DNA from: Brevibacterium marinum
GTDB taxonomy: Bacteria; Actinomycetota; Actinomycetes; Actinomycetales; Brevibacteriaceae
Assembly: GCF_011927955.1 (NCBI RefSeq)
Contig: NZ_JAATJN010000001.1
Location: 992,001-1,056,000, forward strand
Length of the DNA stretch: 64,000 nt
Direction of reading: 5' to 3'
The notes under the pieces were generated by a model, which had not been told where the DNA came from, searched no databases, and worked only from the letters and a program-made list of their open reading frames with translations. The translations under genes and the position numbers were made by a program. How positions within the stretch are numbered: position 1 is the stretch's first letter; each line of letters begins with the position of its first letter. Of this stretch, positions 16,927 to 25,263 are shown piece by piece.

Positions 16927-18945
16927 ATGAAATCAAGCACCAGAACATGGCTGGCGATCACCGCCGCCACCGGCATGGTCCTCGGCGGGATCAGCCCGGC
17001 GGTGGCGGCCGGGAACGCAGGACCGAGCGAACACACCGATATGGGCGTCACAGGAGACGCCGTGATGGAGCATCTGCAGTCGATCTCGGACATATCGACG
17101 TCTCACGCCGACGAGGGATTCCGGGCGTTGGGCACTCCAGGCTACGAAGAAGCCGTCGAATACGTCGAAGCGACCCTCGAGGACACTGGTGCCTTCGACG
17201 TCGAACGGCAGGCCTTCGAGGTCGACGACCAGACGTTCGGCGACGTCGCCGTCAGCGTTGACGGACAGGATCTCGAGGTCACTCCCGCCAGCTACACCGA
17301 AGGCACCGACGAACCGCTCACGGAGCTGCCCTTGGCGCTGCCGGTCGATGACGACTACAGCGACTTGGCCGGAGGGCAGCTCGGCTGCGCGGCCGGCGAC
17401 TTCGACGACAGCGCCGAGGGTGCCGTCGTCCTCGTCGCCCGCGGGTCCTGCGCCTTCGGCGAGAAGACGCAGGCGGCCACGGACGCCGGCGCCGCAGCGG
17501 TCATTCTCTACAACAACGACACCTCCGCACCCGATGAGGCGCTCAGCGCCACCCTCGGCGAGCGCATCGCCGATGGCGCACCCACCGTCGGCGTCAGCTA
17601 CAACGCCGGCAACGAGCTGCTGACCAAGGTCGAAGGGGCCGCCGAGGACGAGCCGCTGCTGGCGGACTTCACCCTCGAGACCGAATACACCACCTCGACG
17701 ACCTGGAACGTCATCGCCGAGACGAAGGCGGGCGACCACGACAACGTTCAGATGTTCGGCGCCCACCTCGACGGTGTCCCCGAAGGGCCGGGAGTCAACG
17801 ACAACGGTTCCGGCTCAGCCGCACTGCTGGCCAGCGCAGAGGCCCTGGCGAAGCAGCCGACGGAGGCCGACAACGCCATCCGCTTCGGCTGGTGGGGTGC
17901 TGAAGAGGTCGGCCTCGTCGGGTCGACCCGCTACGTGGAGTCCCTCGGTGAGTCAGAGCTCTCGAAGGTCAAGTCGTACATGAACTTCGACATGATCGGA
18001 TCCGACAACTACATCGTCGGCACGCTCGACTCCGACGGCTCCGATGTGCCGATCCCCGATGGGGTCAACGTGCCCGAGGGCTCGGCGGAGCTCGAGGAGG
18101 TCTTCACCGACTACTTCGCCGATATCGATCAGCCCAACGTCGGAACGAGTTTCTCGGGCCGCTCGGACTACCAGGCCTTCATTGACAACGGCATTCCCTC
18201 CAGCGGGCTGTTCTCCGGTGCAGACGGCACGAAGACGCAGGAGGAAGCGGATCTGTTCGGCGGGACCGTCGGGGAGAAGCACGACACGAACTACCATCAG
18301 GCCACGGACACGATCGACAACGTCAACAAGGAGTCCGTCGACATCTTCGCCCCGGCCATCGGCTATGCGGTGCACACGCTCGCCTACGATCTGAGCGAGG
18401 CACCCGCCCCGACCGATCCGCCGACCACGCCACCGACGGAGCCTCCCACGGAAACGCCCACCGAGACGCCCACGGATGATCCGACCGAGGCGCCGGACGA
18501 GCGGAGCCTGAGCATCGATCCGACCACGATCGATCAGAGCGACTTCGTCGGTGAGCGGGGCGTACAGGTGACTGCCGCCGGCTGCACCCCGGACACCGCC
18601 GCCACGATGACGGTGGATCCGCAGAATGGAAAGATCGAGAGATTCGAGCAGACCGCGACGGCTGATGCCGGTTCTGTGGCCACATTCGGCGTGCGCGGAC
18701 TCGACGAGTCCAAAGCCGCAACCTATGTGGGCACGTACGAGGTCACGGTCGACTGTGACGGAGGTGACCCGCTGTCCGGTTCGTTCGAGGTCCTGGCGGC
18801 CGACAGCGACGGTCCGGGCGCAGGTGGCGGCGGGGGAGACCTGCCGCGCACAGGCAACGAGGCCATGCCTCTGGTGATCTCGGCCGGAGCGCTCATCGTG
18901 CTCGGCGTGGCCATGACCATGGGGGCTCGCCGCCGCAGGGACTGA
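16927..18945 (+). CDS. Wall-anchored M28 aminopeptidase with PA domain
   Basis: 672 aa, secreted. Signal peptide to about residue 28 (VLGGISPAVAAG). A protease-associated domain (GCAAGDFDD...VLVARGSCAFGEK, residues about 155-215) is inserted before the M28 catalytic core. Zinc ligands are visible: GAHLDG, VNDNGSGS, GAEEVGLVGS, NFDMIGSD and YHQATDT. A Pro/Thr/Glu linker (about residues 490-525) crosses the wall, then a second domain, and the protein ends with LPRTG, a hydrophobic helix and RRRR, a sortase signal. AAAGGAAC supports ATG 16927. Likely releases amino acids from extracellular peptides. Confidence 0.9.
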   Translation: MKSSTRTWLAITAATGMVLGGISPAVAAGNAGPSEHTDMGVTGDAVMEHLQSISDISTSHADEGFRALGTPGYEEAVEYVEATLEDTGAFDVERQAFEVDDQTFGDVAVSVDGQDLEVTPASYTEGTDEPLTELPLALPVDDDYSDLAGGQLGCAAGDFDDSAEGAVVLVARGSCAFGEKTQAATDAGAAAVILYNNDTSAPDEALSATLGERIADGAPTVGVSYNAGNELLTKVEGAAEDEPLLADFTLETEYTTSTTWNVIAETKAGDHDNVQMFGAHLDGVPEGPGVNDNGSGSAALLASAEALAKQPTEADNAIRFGWWGAEEVGLVGSTRYVESLGESELSKVKSYMNFDMIGSDNYIVGTLDSDGSDVPIPDGVNVPEGSAELEEVFTDYFADIDQPNVGTSFSGRSDYQAFIDNGIPSSGLFSGADGTKTQEEADLFGGTVGEKHDTNYHQATDTIDNVNKESVDIFAPAIGYAVHTLAYDLSEAPAPTDPPTTPPTEPPTETPTETPTDDPTEAPDERSLSIDPTTIDQSDFVGERGVQVTAAGCTPDTAATMTVDPQNGKIERFEQTATADAGSVATFGVRGLDESKAATYVGTYEVTVDCDGGDPLSGSFEVLAADSDGPGAGGGGGDLPRTGNEAMPLVISAGALIVLGVAMTMGARRRRD

Positions 18946-18960
18946 GCTTCCCGGCAGTGC

Positions 18961-19000
18961 CACGGGGGTCGGTGACCGACACAGGTCGCCGTCCCCCGTG
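18961..19000. terminator. Hairpin after the M28 peptidase gene
   Basis: CACGGGGG (18961-18968) pairs with CCCCCGTG (18993-19000); inside is TCGGT/ACCGA. It begins 16 bases after the peptidase stop and lies between convergent genes, so it may act both ways. Confidence 0.65.
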
Positions 19001-19056
19001 CCCATTCCCCGCGTGCCCATTCCCCTTGTCTCGGTTGCCCCGCGTGCCCATTCCCC
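18997..19056. repeat. 14-base direct repeats, three copies
   Basis: CGTGCCCATTCCCC occurs at 18997-19010, 19012-19025 and 19043-19056. The first copy shares its start with the right arm of the terminator hairpin. Confidence 0.85.
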
Positions 19057-19072
19057 GCGTCTCCGTGAGCCT

Positions 19073-19147
19073 GTGCGTCCTCGGCTCAGGGCTCGACGTG
19101 CGTCCTCGGCTCAGGGCTCGACGTGCGCCTTCGGTTCAGGACTCGAT
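19073..19147. repeat. 25-base tandem repeat, three copies, last one containing a stop codon
   Basis: Copies at 19073-19097, 19098-19122 (identical) and 19123-19147 (diverged). The third copy includes the last codons and the stop (TCA at 19136-19138) of the minus-strand transporter gene, so the array looks like a duplicated gene end. Confidence 0.85.
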
Positions 19148-20128
19148 GCTGTCGGTGTTCGCCGGACTCGGACCTCGGGCGATGAGAGGGGCCAGTCGCA
19201 CGAGGATCACCATGACGATCAGCTCGACGAGAGTCTGGGCGACCACGGCCAGCGGTGCGATCGACAATGAGTTCGGCAAAGCCAGAGCCAGCGGAAGCAC
19301 GACCAGAGAGTTCCGCGTCGCGACCGAGAACATCACGGCACGCGTGGAAGCCGCATCCAGATGGGCAAGCACACCTGCGAACCGTCCCACAGCGACCATG
19401 ATCGCCGCGAACACGACATAGACAGGCAGCACCCGCACGAGCGTGCCGACCTGCGAACCGACCGCGGCGATCTGCGAACCGACGACGACGGCCAAGGTCG
19501 CCATCATCAGTGGGACCATCGCGGCGTCCATCACCTCCTCGACGGCGTGGCCGAACGTGTGTCGTCGGGCGAGGGCCTGAACGACTGCGGCCGCGATGAG
19601 GGGGACGACGATCAACGTCAGGAACGCCTCGGCGAACGGGGCGATGTCGATGACCGAGAGCGCGTCCTCGCCGGCGAAGAGGAACAGGTAGACGGGCAGC
19701 AACAGGATCTGGGCCAGCATCAGCAGGGGAGTGGCGGCCAGCAGCTTGCCGCTCGCCCCGCCGGCCAGGCCGGTGAAGACGATGACGTAGTCGATGCACG
19801 GGGTGAGCAGCACGAGCAGGACGCCGACGAGCAGCCCCCGGTCATCGGCGACGAATCGCGACAGACCCCACACCACCAGGGGCACGCCGATGAAGTTCAC
19901 GATCAGGACGGTGCCCAGGAAGCGCACATCGCGAACGGCCCGACCGACTTCGATCAGGGGCACGCCGAGGAATGTCGCGAACAGCAGAAGCACGAGCACC
20001 GGTTCGATCGAAGCCTCGAGACCGGGAGCGATGTTCGGGAATGCCGATCCGATCACTGCGCCGACTGCGATGGCGACCAGGTAGAGAAGCACCTGGAACC
20101 TGTCCCACCACTGCACCGCCGTCTTCAT
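19136..20128 (-). CDS. ACR3/bile acid:sodium symporter-family transporter
   Basis: 330 aa, about ten membrane helices. LTPCIDYVIVFTGLAGG in the middle matches the conserved TPC segment of the arsenite permease ACR3 branch of the BART superfamily, and SVATRNSLVVLPLALALP is the second crossover motif. Arsenite export is a reasonable guess, but no arsR, arsC or arsenate reductase adjoins it, so the substrate is open. GGGAG upstream supports ATG 20128 (the frame opens at 20152). Its stop lies within the tandem repeat at 19073-19147. Confidence 0.7.
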   Translation of the reverse strand: MKTAVQWWDRFQVLLYLVAIAVGAVIGSAFPNIAPGLEASIEPVLVLLLFATFLGVPLIEVGRAVRDVRFLGTVLIVNFIGVPLVVWGLSRFVADDRGLLVGVLLVLLTPCIDYVIVFTGLAGGASGKLLAATPLLMLAQILLLPVYLFLFAGEDALSVIDIAPFAEAFLTLIVVPLIAAAVVQALARRHTFGHAVEEVMDAAMVPLMMATLAVVVGSQIAAVGSQVGTLVRVLPVYVVFAAIMVAVGRFAGVLAHLDAASTRAVMFSVATRNSLVVLPLALALPNSLSIAPLAVVAQTLVELIVMVILVRLAPLIARGPSPANTDSIES

Positions 20129-20225
20129 CACGACTCCCATTCTCCAGGTCAACGGTGAGATTCTCCCGCTCAGCTGGTGAAGGTCTTCAGCGCCCGCCCA
20201 TCTCGTTCAGGCACAATGGACTCCT

Positions 20226-20687
20226 GTGACCCCCAAACGCTTTTTCCAGATCTTCGCATTTGCGGAGACCATCACGTGGACCCTGCTCATCATCGGCATG
20301 ATCTTGAAGTACGTCACCCAGACGACCGAGATCGGCGTGCGCATCGGCGGCGGCATCCACGGGTTCATCTTCATCTGCTTCGTCATCGCCGTCATCGGCG
20401 TCGGAACCTCGCAGATGTGGAGCAAGAAACGCATCGCCACGGGACTGGCCTCTGCGATCATTCCCTACGCCACGATCCCCTTCGAGGTCTCCGTGGTCAA
20501 GGCCGGGGTGCTTGAGGGCGACTGGGGCCTGGGTGCGAACGGGCGGACCCCGAGGAACTGGTTCGAGAAGCTGACCTCCTGGGCGATCCGCTCGCCTTGG
20601 TTGGCCATTGCCGTGGGAATCGTCGTGGTCATCGCCATCTTCAGCGGACTGCTGCTCGCCGGCCCTCCCGGCGACTGGGGCAAGTGA
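20226..20687 (+). CDS. DUF3817 integral membrane protein
   Basis: 153 aa, four predicted membrane helices. Begins MTPKRFFQIFAFAETITWTL and continues with GGGIHGFIFICFVIAV and IIPYATIPFEV, the characteristic conserved residues (E in helix 1, GxxHG in helix 2, P.E in helix 3) of this actinobacterial family; some proteins of this fold are annotated as lineage-specific membrane proteins of unknown role. GTG 20226 follows CACAAT (20212-20217) by eight bases, with no Shine-Dalgarno sequence. Confidence 0.82.
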   Translation: MTPKRFFQIFAFAETITWTLLIIGMILKYVTQTTEIGVRIGGGIHGFIFICFVIAVIGVGTSQMWSKKRIATGLASAIIPYATIPFEVSVVKAGVLEGDWGLGANGRTPRNWFEKLTSWAIRSPWLAIAVGIVVVIAIFSGLLLAGPPGDWGK

Positions 20688-20826
20688 ACCTCTGAGCCGC
20701 CTCAGTGATGGCGAAGACGCCCGCGGGCCTGTGCAGGAGATGCAGACTCGCATAGGATGAGCGCAACGGGCGCTGTCGCCTCAGTTCGACCTGTCCCATT
20801 CATCCCCGAATTCCGGAAAGGCTCAA

Positions 20827-22641
20827 GTGGATTTCATCGTGGGCGCCGTAGTCGTCGGCGTCATAGTCATCATCGCCCTGATCGCGTTCTTCGTGATCAT
20901 GCGCTCGATCAAGATCGCCTCCCCGTCCGAGGCACTCATCATCACCGGCAGGAACGCCAGCAGCTCGGGTGGCACCGGTCGTATCATCATCGGGGGGCGC
21001 TCGGTCGTCTATCCGATCGTCCAGAAGGCCTTCATCCTCTCGCTGTCATCGCGGCAGATCGCCGTGGCCATCGACGGCATCTCGATGAACGGCATCGCGC
21101 TGCGCCTGCACGGCGTGGCACAGGTCAAGGTCGGCGGCACCGAGGAGGACGTGCGCAAGGCCGCCCAGCGCTTCCTCGACCAGCAGGACCAGATCGAGCC
21201 CTACAGCACGGAGATCCTCTCCGGCACGCTGCGTGCCGTCGTCGGCACGCTGACCGTCGAGCAGATCATCCAGGATCGAGCATCCTTCGCGGCCCAGGTG
21301 CAGGAGGAGTCCGCGCACTCGATGAACAACCAGGGTCTGGTCATCGACACCTTCCAGATCTCCGCCGTCGAGGACGACGGCAGCTACCTGAAGGACTGGG
21401 GGCGCCCGCAGGCCGCCGAGGTCGCGAAGAACGCCGCCATCGCCGAGGCGAACGCCAGCCGTGCCTCGTCCGTCGAGGAGGCGCAGCAGAACGAGTCGAC
21501 CCAGAAACAGCAGGCTCTGACCGATCAGGCCATCGCCGAACAGCAGCAGCAGCTTGCGCTGCGCCGTGCGGGACTGAAGGAAGAAGCCGACCAGCGTCAG
21601 GCGACAGCCGACAACGCCGGTCCGCTGGCGACGGCGGCGGAGAAGCAGAAACTGCTCGAACGCGACCGGGTGGTGGCGAAGGAAGCGGCAGAGCTGCGTG
21701 CCGAACAGCTCGATGCCGAGGTCCGGCGCCCCGCAGACGCGGAGAGGTACCGCCAGCAGGCGGCCGCCGATGCTCACGCCTACGAGATCGAAGCCCAGGG
21801 GCGCGCCGAGGCCGCGGCCGAGCTGCATCGTCGATCGAAGGACGCCGAGGCGGTTCGGCTCGAGGGCGAGGCCCAGGCCGATTCGATCAGGGCCCGCGGC
21901 GAGGCGGAGGCAGAGGCGCTTCAGGCTCAGGCCGAGGCCTACAAGAAGTTCAACGATGCGGCGGTGCTGTCGAAGGTCCTCGAGGCCCTGCCGAACATCG
22001 CCGGCGAACTCGTCGCTCCGTACGCGAACATCAAGGACCTCTCGATCGTGTCGACGGACGGAGAGTCCAAGCTCGCGAACTCGATGTCGAACAACCTCGC
22101 TCAGGTTCTCGAGGTTGTGCGCGGCACCACCGGCATCGATCTCGGCAACCTGGTCGACAAGGCCCAGGCCCAGGGCGGAGCGAAGAACTTCGGCGGGCCG
22201 GGGGACTTCGCAGGCTCCGATGACGGCACAGGTGCCGGCTCCGAGACAGCGTCGGAATCGGCCGACGTCGACGACGATCAGGTCGTCGAAGGCCAGATCT
22301 CCGAGCGATCGGGTTCCGCGGACCACGACGGACACCCGAGGCGCGGAAGCCGCTCCGGGCGCGGGGCGGCGTCGTCCGATCTGAAGGATCCCAACGCCTG
22401 GTCGCCCGAGAACTTCGATCCGACGACCTACTTCGATGAGAACGGCGACCTCGACCTGACCCATATCGGTGACGATGTGAAGAAGGCCACCGGGATCGAC
22501 GTGCAGTCCTATATCGCGGACGCGCTGCGCCGTCGCGACGGAGGCGACGGTGGGGCCGATGGCCCGGACAGCCCCGGTTCGGGTGGCACCGGTTCGGACG
22601 GCACCGACGGCCCGAAGAACGGCGGCTCCGACAAGAAGTAA
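20827..22641 (+). CDS. Flotillin-like SPFH-domain protein
   Basis: 604 aa. One N-terminal membrane helix (FIVGAVVVGVIVIIALIAFF), an SPFH/Band 7 domain to about residue 200, then a long Glu/Ala/Gln-rich coiled coil (about 205-385) containing repeated AEA motifs as in FloT/YuaG. The last about 180 residues are an acidic, Gly/Ser-rich extension absent from typical flotillins, with a short structured piece near FDPTTYFDENGDLDLTHIGDD. Flotillins scaffold membrane microdomains. No nfeD partner is adjacent. GTG 20827 is preceded by GGAAAGG; CATAGG at 20751-20756 is a likely -10. Confidence 0.88.
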   Translation: MDFIVGAVVVGVIVIIALIAFFVIMRSIKIASPSEALIITGRNASSSGGTGRIIIGGRSVVYPIVQKAFILSLSSRQIAVAIDGISMNGIALRLHGVAQVKVGGTEEDVRKAAQRFLDQQDQIEPYSTEILSGTLRAVVGTLTVEQIIQDRASFAAQVQEESAHSMNNQGLVIDTFQISAVEDDGSYLKDWGRPQAAEVAKNAAIAEANASRASSVEEAQQNESTQKQQALTDQAIAEQQQQLALRRAGLKEEADQRQATADNAGPLATAAEKQKLLERDRVVAKEAAELRAEQLDAEVRRPADAERYRQQAAADAHAYEIEAQGRAEAAAELHRRSKDAEAVRLEGEAQADSIRARGEAEAEALQAQAEAYKKFNDAAVLSKVLEALPNIAGELVAPYANIKDLSIVSTDGESKLANSMSNNLAQVLEVVRGTTGIDLGNLVDKAQAQGGAKNFGGPGDFAGSDDGTGAGSETASESADVDDDQVVEGQISERSGSADHDGHPRRGSRSGRGAASSDLKDPNAWSPENFDPTTYFDENGDLDLTHIGDDVKKATGIDVQSYIADALRRRDGGDGGADGPDSPGSGGTGSDGTDGPKNGGSDKK

Positions 22642-22649
22642 GACCCACG

Positions 22650-22693
22650 CGCCGAGGCGGTTCCGGGCACCTGAGCCCGGAGACGCCTCGGCG
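22650..22693. terminator. Terminator after the flotillin gene
   Basis: Perfect 10-bp arms CGCCGAGGCG (22650-22659) and CGCCTCGGCG (22684-22693) with an inner CCGGGC/GCCCGG stem, eight bases after the stop codon. Confidence 0.8.
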
Positions 22694-22746
22694 ATGTCTG
22701 TGCCCGAATGCGGTTGAGGGAAACGAAAACCTATTAATGCATAAAG

Positions 22747-22760
22747 ACATACGCATATGT
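22747..22760 (+). promoter_or_regulatory. Candidate operator of the cation efflux gene
   Basis: ACATA-CGCA-TATGT inverted repeat in an AT-rich stretch 26 bases before the start of the CDF gene. TTAATG occurs on both sides (22734-22739 and 22760-22765). Placement fits a metal-responsive repressor site; not identified with a known consensus. Confidence 0.35.
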
Positions 22761-22785
22761 TAATGTGATTGTGTAGGAGGTTTCC

Positions 22786-23694
22786 ATGGCACACGACCAC
22801 TCGCACGCATCAGGCTCGCGTCGCCGCTTGGCGATCGTCTTCGGCATCGTGCTGGTGATCTTCATCTTCCAGGTCATCGGTTCGATCGTGACAGGCAGCC
22901 TGGCGCTGCTGATCGACACCGGCCACAATTCCGTCGACCTCATCGGCATCGGCATCGCACTCTTCGCCGCCACTCTGGTCCGGACGCCTCCACGGGGGCA
23001 GAAGACCTGGGGGTTCCGCCGAGCCGAGGTTCTCGCCGCCGGGGCGCAGGCGACTCTGCTGCTGGGCCTGGGCGTCTACAGCCTGATCGAAGGGGTCCGC
23101 CGCTTCTTCGTCCCGCCCGAAGTCCCGGGCCCGGAGCTGATGCTCTTCGGCGTCGTCGGGCTTGTCGGCAACATCGTATCGATCATCATCCTCAGCTCGT
23201 CCAAAGAGGAGTCGCTCAACCTCAGAGCCGCATTCCTCGAAGTCATCGCCGATGCACTGGGGTCGGTCGCCGTCATCCTCGCTGCGGTGTCGATCTGGCT
23301 CTTCGACTGGACCCGTGCCGACGCGGTGGCGGCGCTGTTCATCGCGGCTCTGATCGTGCCCCGAGCGTTTTCCATCCTGCGGGAGACCGGCTCGATCCTG
23401 CTCGAACTCGCTCCGAAGGAGCTCGACCTCGACAAGGTCAAGATGCATATCGAAGGGGTCGAACACGTCCAGGACGTCCACGACCTCCACGTGACGCGCA
23501 TCGACTCGAACCTGCCCGTACTCACCGCACACGTGGTCCTCGCCGACGAATGCTTCTACGACGGTCACGCCCCGCGGATACTCACGGACCTCCAGGAATG
23601 TCTGGCCGAGCACTTCGAGATCGCCATCGAACACTCGACCTTCCAGTTCGACCGGGCGAAGGACGCGGCCCAGGAGACGCACACCCACAGCTGA
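22786..23694 (+). CDS. Cation diffusion facilitator (CDF) metal exporter
   Basis: 302 aa. His-rich N-terminus (MAHDHSHAS), six membrane helices, and a C-terminal cytoplasmic ferredoxin-like domain (VQDVHDLHVTRIDSNLPVLTAH) ending with another His motif (HTHS). It exchanges cytoplasmic Zn, Co, Cd or similar for protons. In helix 2 the transport site is H47/D51 (DTGHNSVD). In helix 5 the usual His is replaced: E152/D156 (LEVIADALGS), which may change metal preference. TAGGAGG precedes ATG 22786. It has its own AT-rich promoter. Confidence 0.9.
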   Translation: MAHDHSHASGSRRRLAIVFGIVLVIFIFQVIGSIVTGSLALLIDTGHNSVDLIGIGIALFAATLVRTPPRGQKTWGFRRAEVLAAGAQATLLLGLGVYSLIEGVRRFFVPPEVPGPELMLFGVVGLVGNIVSIIILSSSKEESLNLRAAFLEVIADALGSVAVILAAVSIWLFDWTRADAVAALFIAALIVPRAFSILRETGSILLELAPKELDLDKVKMHIEGVEHVQDVHDLHVTRIDSNLPVLTAHVVLADECFYDGHAPRILTDLQECLAEHFEIAIEHSTFQFDRAKDAAQETHTHS

Positions 23695-23734
23695 GTCGGT
23701 GCGGGTCGTCGGCAGCCGACAGTCGCTTGAAAGC

Positions 23735-23798
23735 CCAACAGTCGGCATGTTCTGCTCGAAATCCGCCGAAATTTCGAGCAGAACATGCCGACCGTTGG
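23735..23798. repeat. Long intergenic palindrome, 28-base arms
   Basis: Inner arms 23741-23762 and 23771-23792 are perfectly complementary over 22 bases with an 8-base loop (CCGCCGAA); after one mismatch five more pairs (CCAAC/GTTGG) follow. It lies between convergent genes. A small hairpin GTCGGC-A-GCCGAC (23708-23720) precedes it. It may terminate transcription from both sides, but it is much longer than needed for that. Confidence 0.85.
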
Positions 23799-23886
23799 TG
23801 GCTGTACGGGAACGCCGTGCGCCTGCGCGTCAGCAGCCGCTCAACGACCCAGCGGCAAGCGGCGCTTCGGGCGCTTCGGGCGCCCC

Positions 23887-25011
23887 TCAGCTGTGGGGCA
23901 GGATCGTGAGCGAGTCGGTGCGGAACATCTCGAGCTTCGCGGGATCGATCGAGACGCCGAAGCCGACGCCCGTGGGCACGTCGACCTTGCCGTCGTGCAT
24001 GACGATCTCTTCGGTGATGTCTTCGTGGAAGAAGCGGTTGGATCCCGAGATGTCTCCGGGCAGGCTGAAACCGGGAAGCGATGCGAGGGCGGCATTGGCG
24101 GCTCGGCCGAGGCCGGTCTCGACCATGCCGCCGTGCCAGACGGCCACACCGTGGGCGGCGCACAGATCATGGATCTTCTTCGCCTCGATGAAGCCGCCCA
24201 CCCGTCCGGGCTTGATGTTGATGACCGCCGCCGCGCCCATGGAGATCGCATCAGCGGCCGCCTCGGCGGAGTCGATCGACTCGTCCAGGCACATCGGCGT
24301 CTCCATCAGCTTCGCCAACTCCCCGTGCTGGCGGATGTCGGCCTCGCCCAGGGGCTGTTCGATGAGCAGCAGGCCGTAGTCGTCGAGCCTGCGCAGGTGG
24401 GAGGCGTCGACAAGGGTGTAGGCGGCATTGGCATCGACCTGGAACCCGAAGTCATCGCCGAAGGCCTTGCGCACGGCAGCGATCTCAGCGACGTCCTTGC
24501 CCGGTTTGATCTTGAGCTTGATGCGGGCGTAGCCGTCCTCCAGGTAGCCGCCGATGACCCGGACGGTCTCTTCGACGGAGTGCTGGATGCCCACGGATAC
24601 GCCCGAGGGCACGGAGTCGACGACGCCGCCCAGATAGCCTTTGAAGGACTGGTCGTTGAGTTTGAGTTGGGCCTCGATGACCGCCATCTCCAATGCAGAC
24701 TTCGCCATCGGGTGGCCGATCACATGGCGCAGATGCCAGGACACGGTCTCCGCAGTGAGGTCGTCGACGTCGAAGAGGATCGGCGCCAGCCAGCGCTTCG
24801 TGACGTCGATTCCGGAGGCGACGTACTCCGACGAGTAGAGCGGAGCGATCATCGCCACGGACTCTCCCCAACCGGTGATCTCACCCTTGGGGGTGTCGAA
24901 GACTGCCTCGACGAGGTAGCAGTCCTTCTCGGTCTCCCGCATGAACGAGGTCTCGAACGGAGTGACCAGTGGGATCGATACCTGGTGGAGTGTGACCGAC
25001 TTGAGCTTCAT
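23887..25011 (-). CDS. Enolase-superfamily enzyme, o-succinylbenzoate synthase / N-acylamino acid racemase type
   Basis: 374 aa, MLE subgroup. The paired lysine motif RIKLKIKPG, metal ligands in QVDANAAY, LIEQPL and CLDESI, and the second general base in NIKPGRVGG are all present, followed by WHGGMVETGLGRAAN. Length and the GGMxETGxGR segment fit the OSBS/N-succinylamino acid racemase group. It could be MenC of menaquinone synthesis, but no other men gene is nearby. A dimetal M20 hydrolase two genes away would suit N-acylamino acid metabolism. ATG 25011 chosen; the frame opens 15 codons earlier without support. A 9-base repeat (GCGCTTCGG twice, 23862-23879) adjoins the stop. Confidence 0.82.
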   Translation of the reverse strand: MKLKSVTLHQVSIPLVTPFETSFMRETEKDCYLVEAVFDTPKGEITGWGESVAMIAPLYSSEYVASGIDVTKRWLAPILFDVDDLTAETVSWHLRHVIGHPMAKSALEMAVIEAQLKLNDQSFKGYLGGVVDSVPSGVSVGIQHSVEETVRVIGGYLEDGYARIKLKIKPGKDVAEIAAVRKAFGDDFGFQVDANAAYTLVDASHLRRLDDYGLLLIEQPLGEADIRQHGELAKLMETPMCLDESIDSAEAAADAISMGAAAVINIKPGRVGGFIEAKKIHDLCAAHGVAVWHGGMVETGLGRAANAALASLPGFSLPGDISGSNRFFHEDITEEIVMHDGKVDVPTGVGFGVSIDPAKLEMFRTDSLTILPHS

Positions 25012-25091
25012 GCGCCATGCACCTTCTTCGTGTTTTGGGGCTGATGGTCCTTGCACTCAGCCTATAGCCACCCGCGCGACCGCCACGGGGT

Positions 25092-25137
25092 GCATTGCGG
25101 AATGGGACGGGAGGGCGCGCATTGCGGAATGGGACGG
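25092..25137. repeat. 19-base direct repeats between divergent genes
   Basis: GCATTGCGGAATGGGACGG at 25092-25110 and again at 25119-25137, identical, 27-base period. They sit between the starts of the enolase-superfamily gene and the FkbM gene and could be operators for either. Confidence 0.7.
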
Positions 25138-25263
25138 TCAGGGTGAGAAATGTGTGAGTTGAAGCAGGAGAACTTGTGTCTCACAGCGGCGCTTCCGCTG
25201 GAGCTTCGGCTGGCGACATTGGTATTGTGAGGCAAAGGGTTCGCGCAACCAAGGGAGAGCCAC

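Noticed and set aside
18410-18490. Pro/Thr/Glu-rich repeats in the M28 gene as a mobile or phase-variable repeat
   Set aside because: It is the usual wall-spanning linker before a sortase signal; units are irregular at the DNA level.
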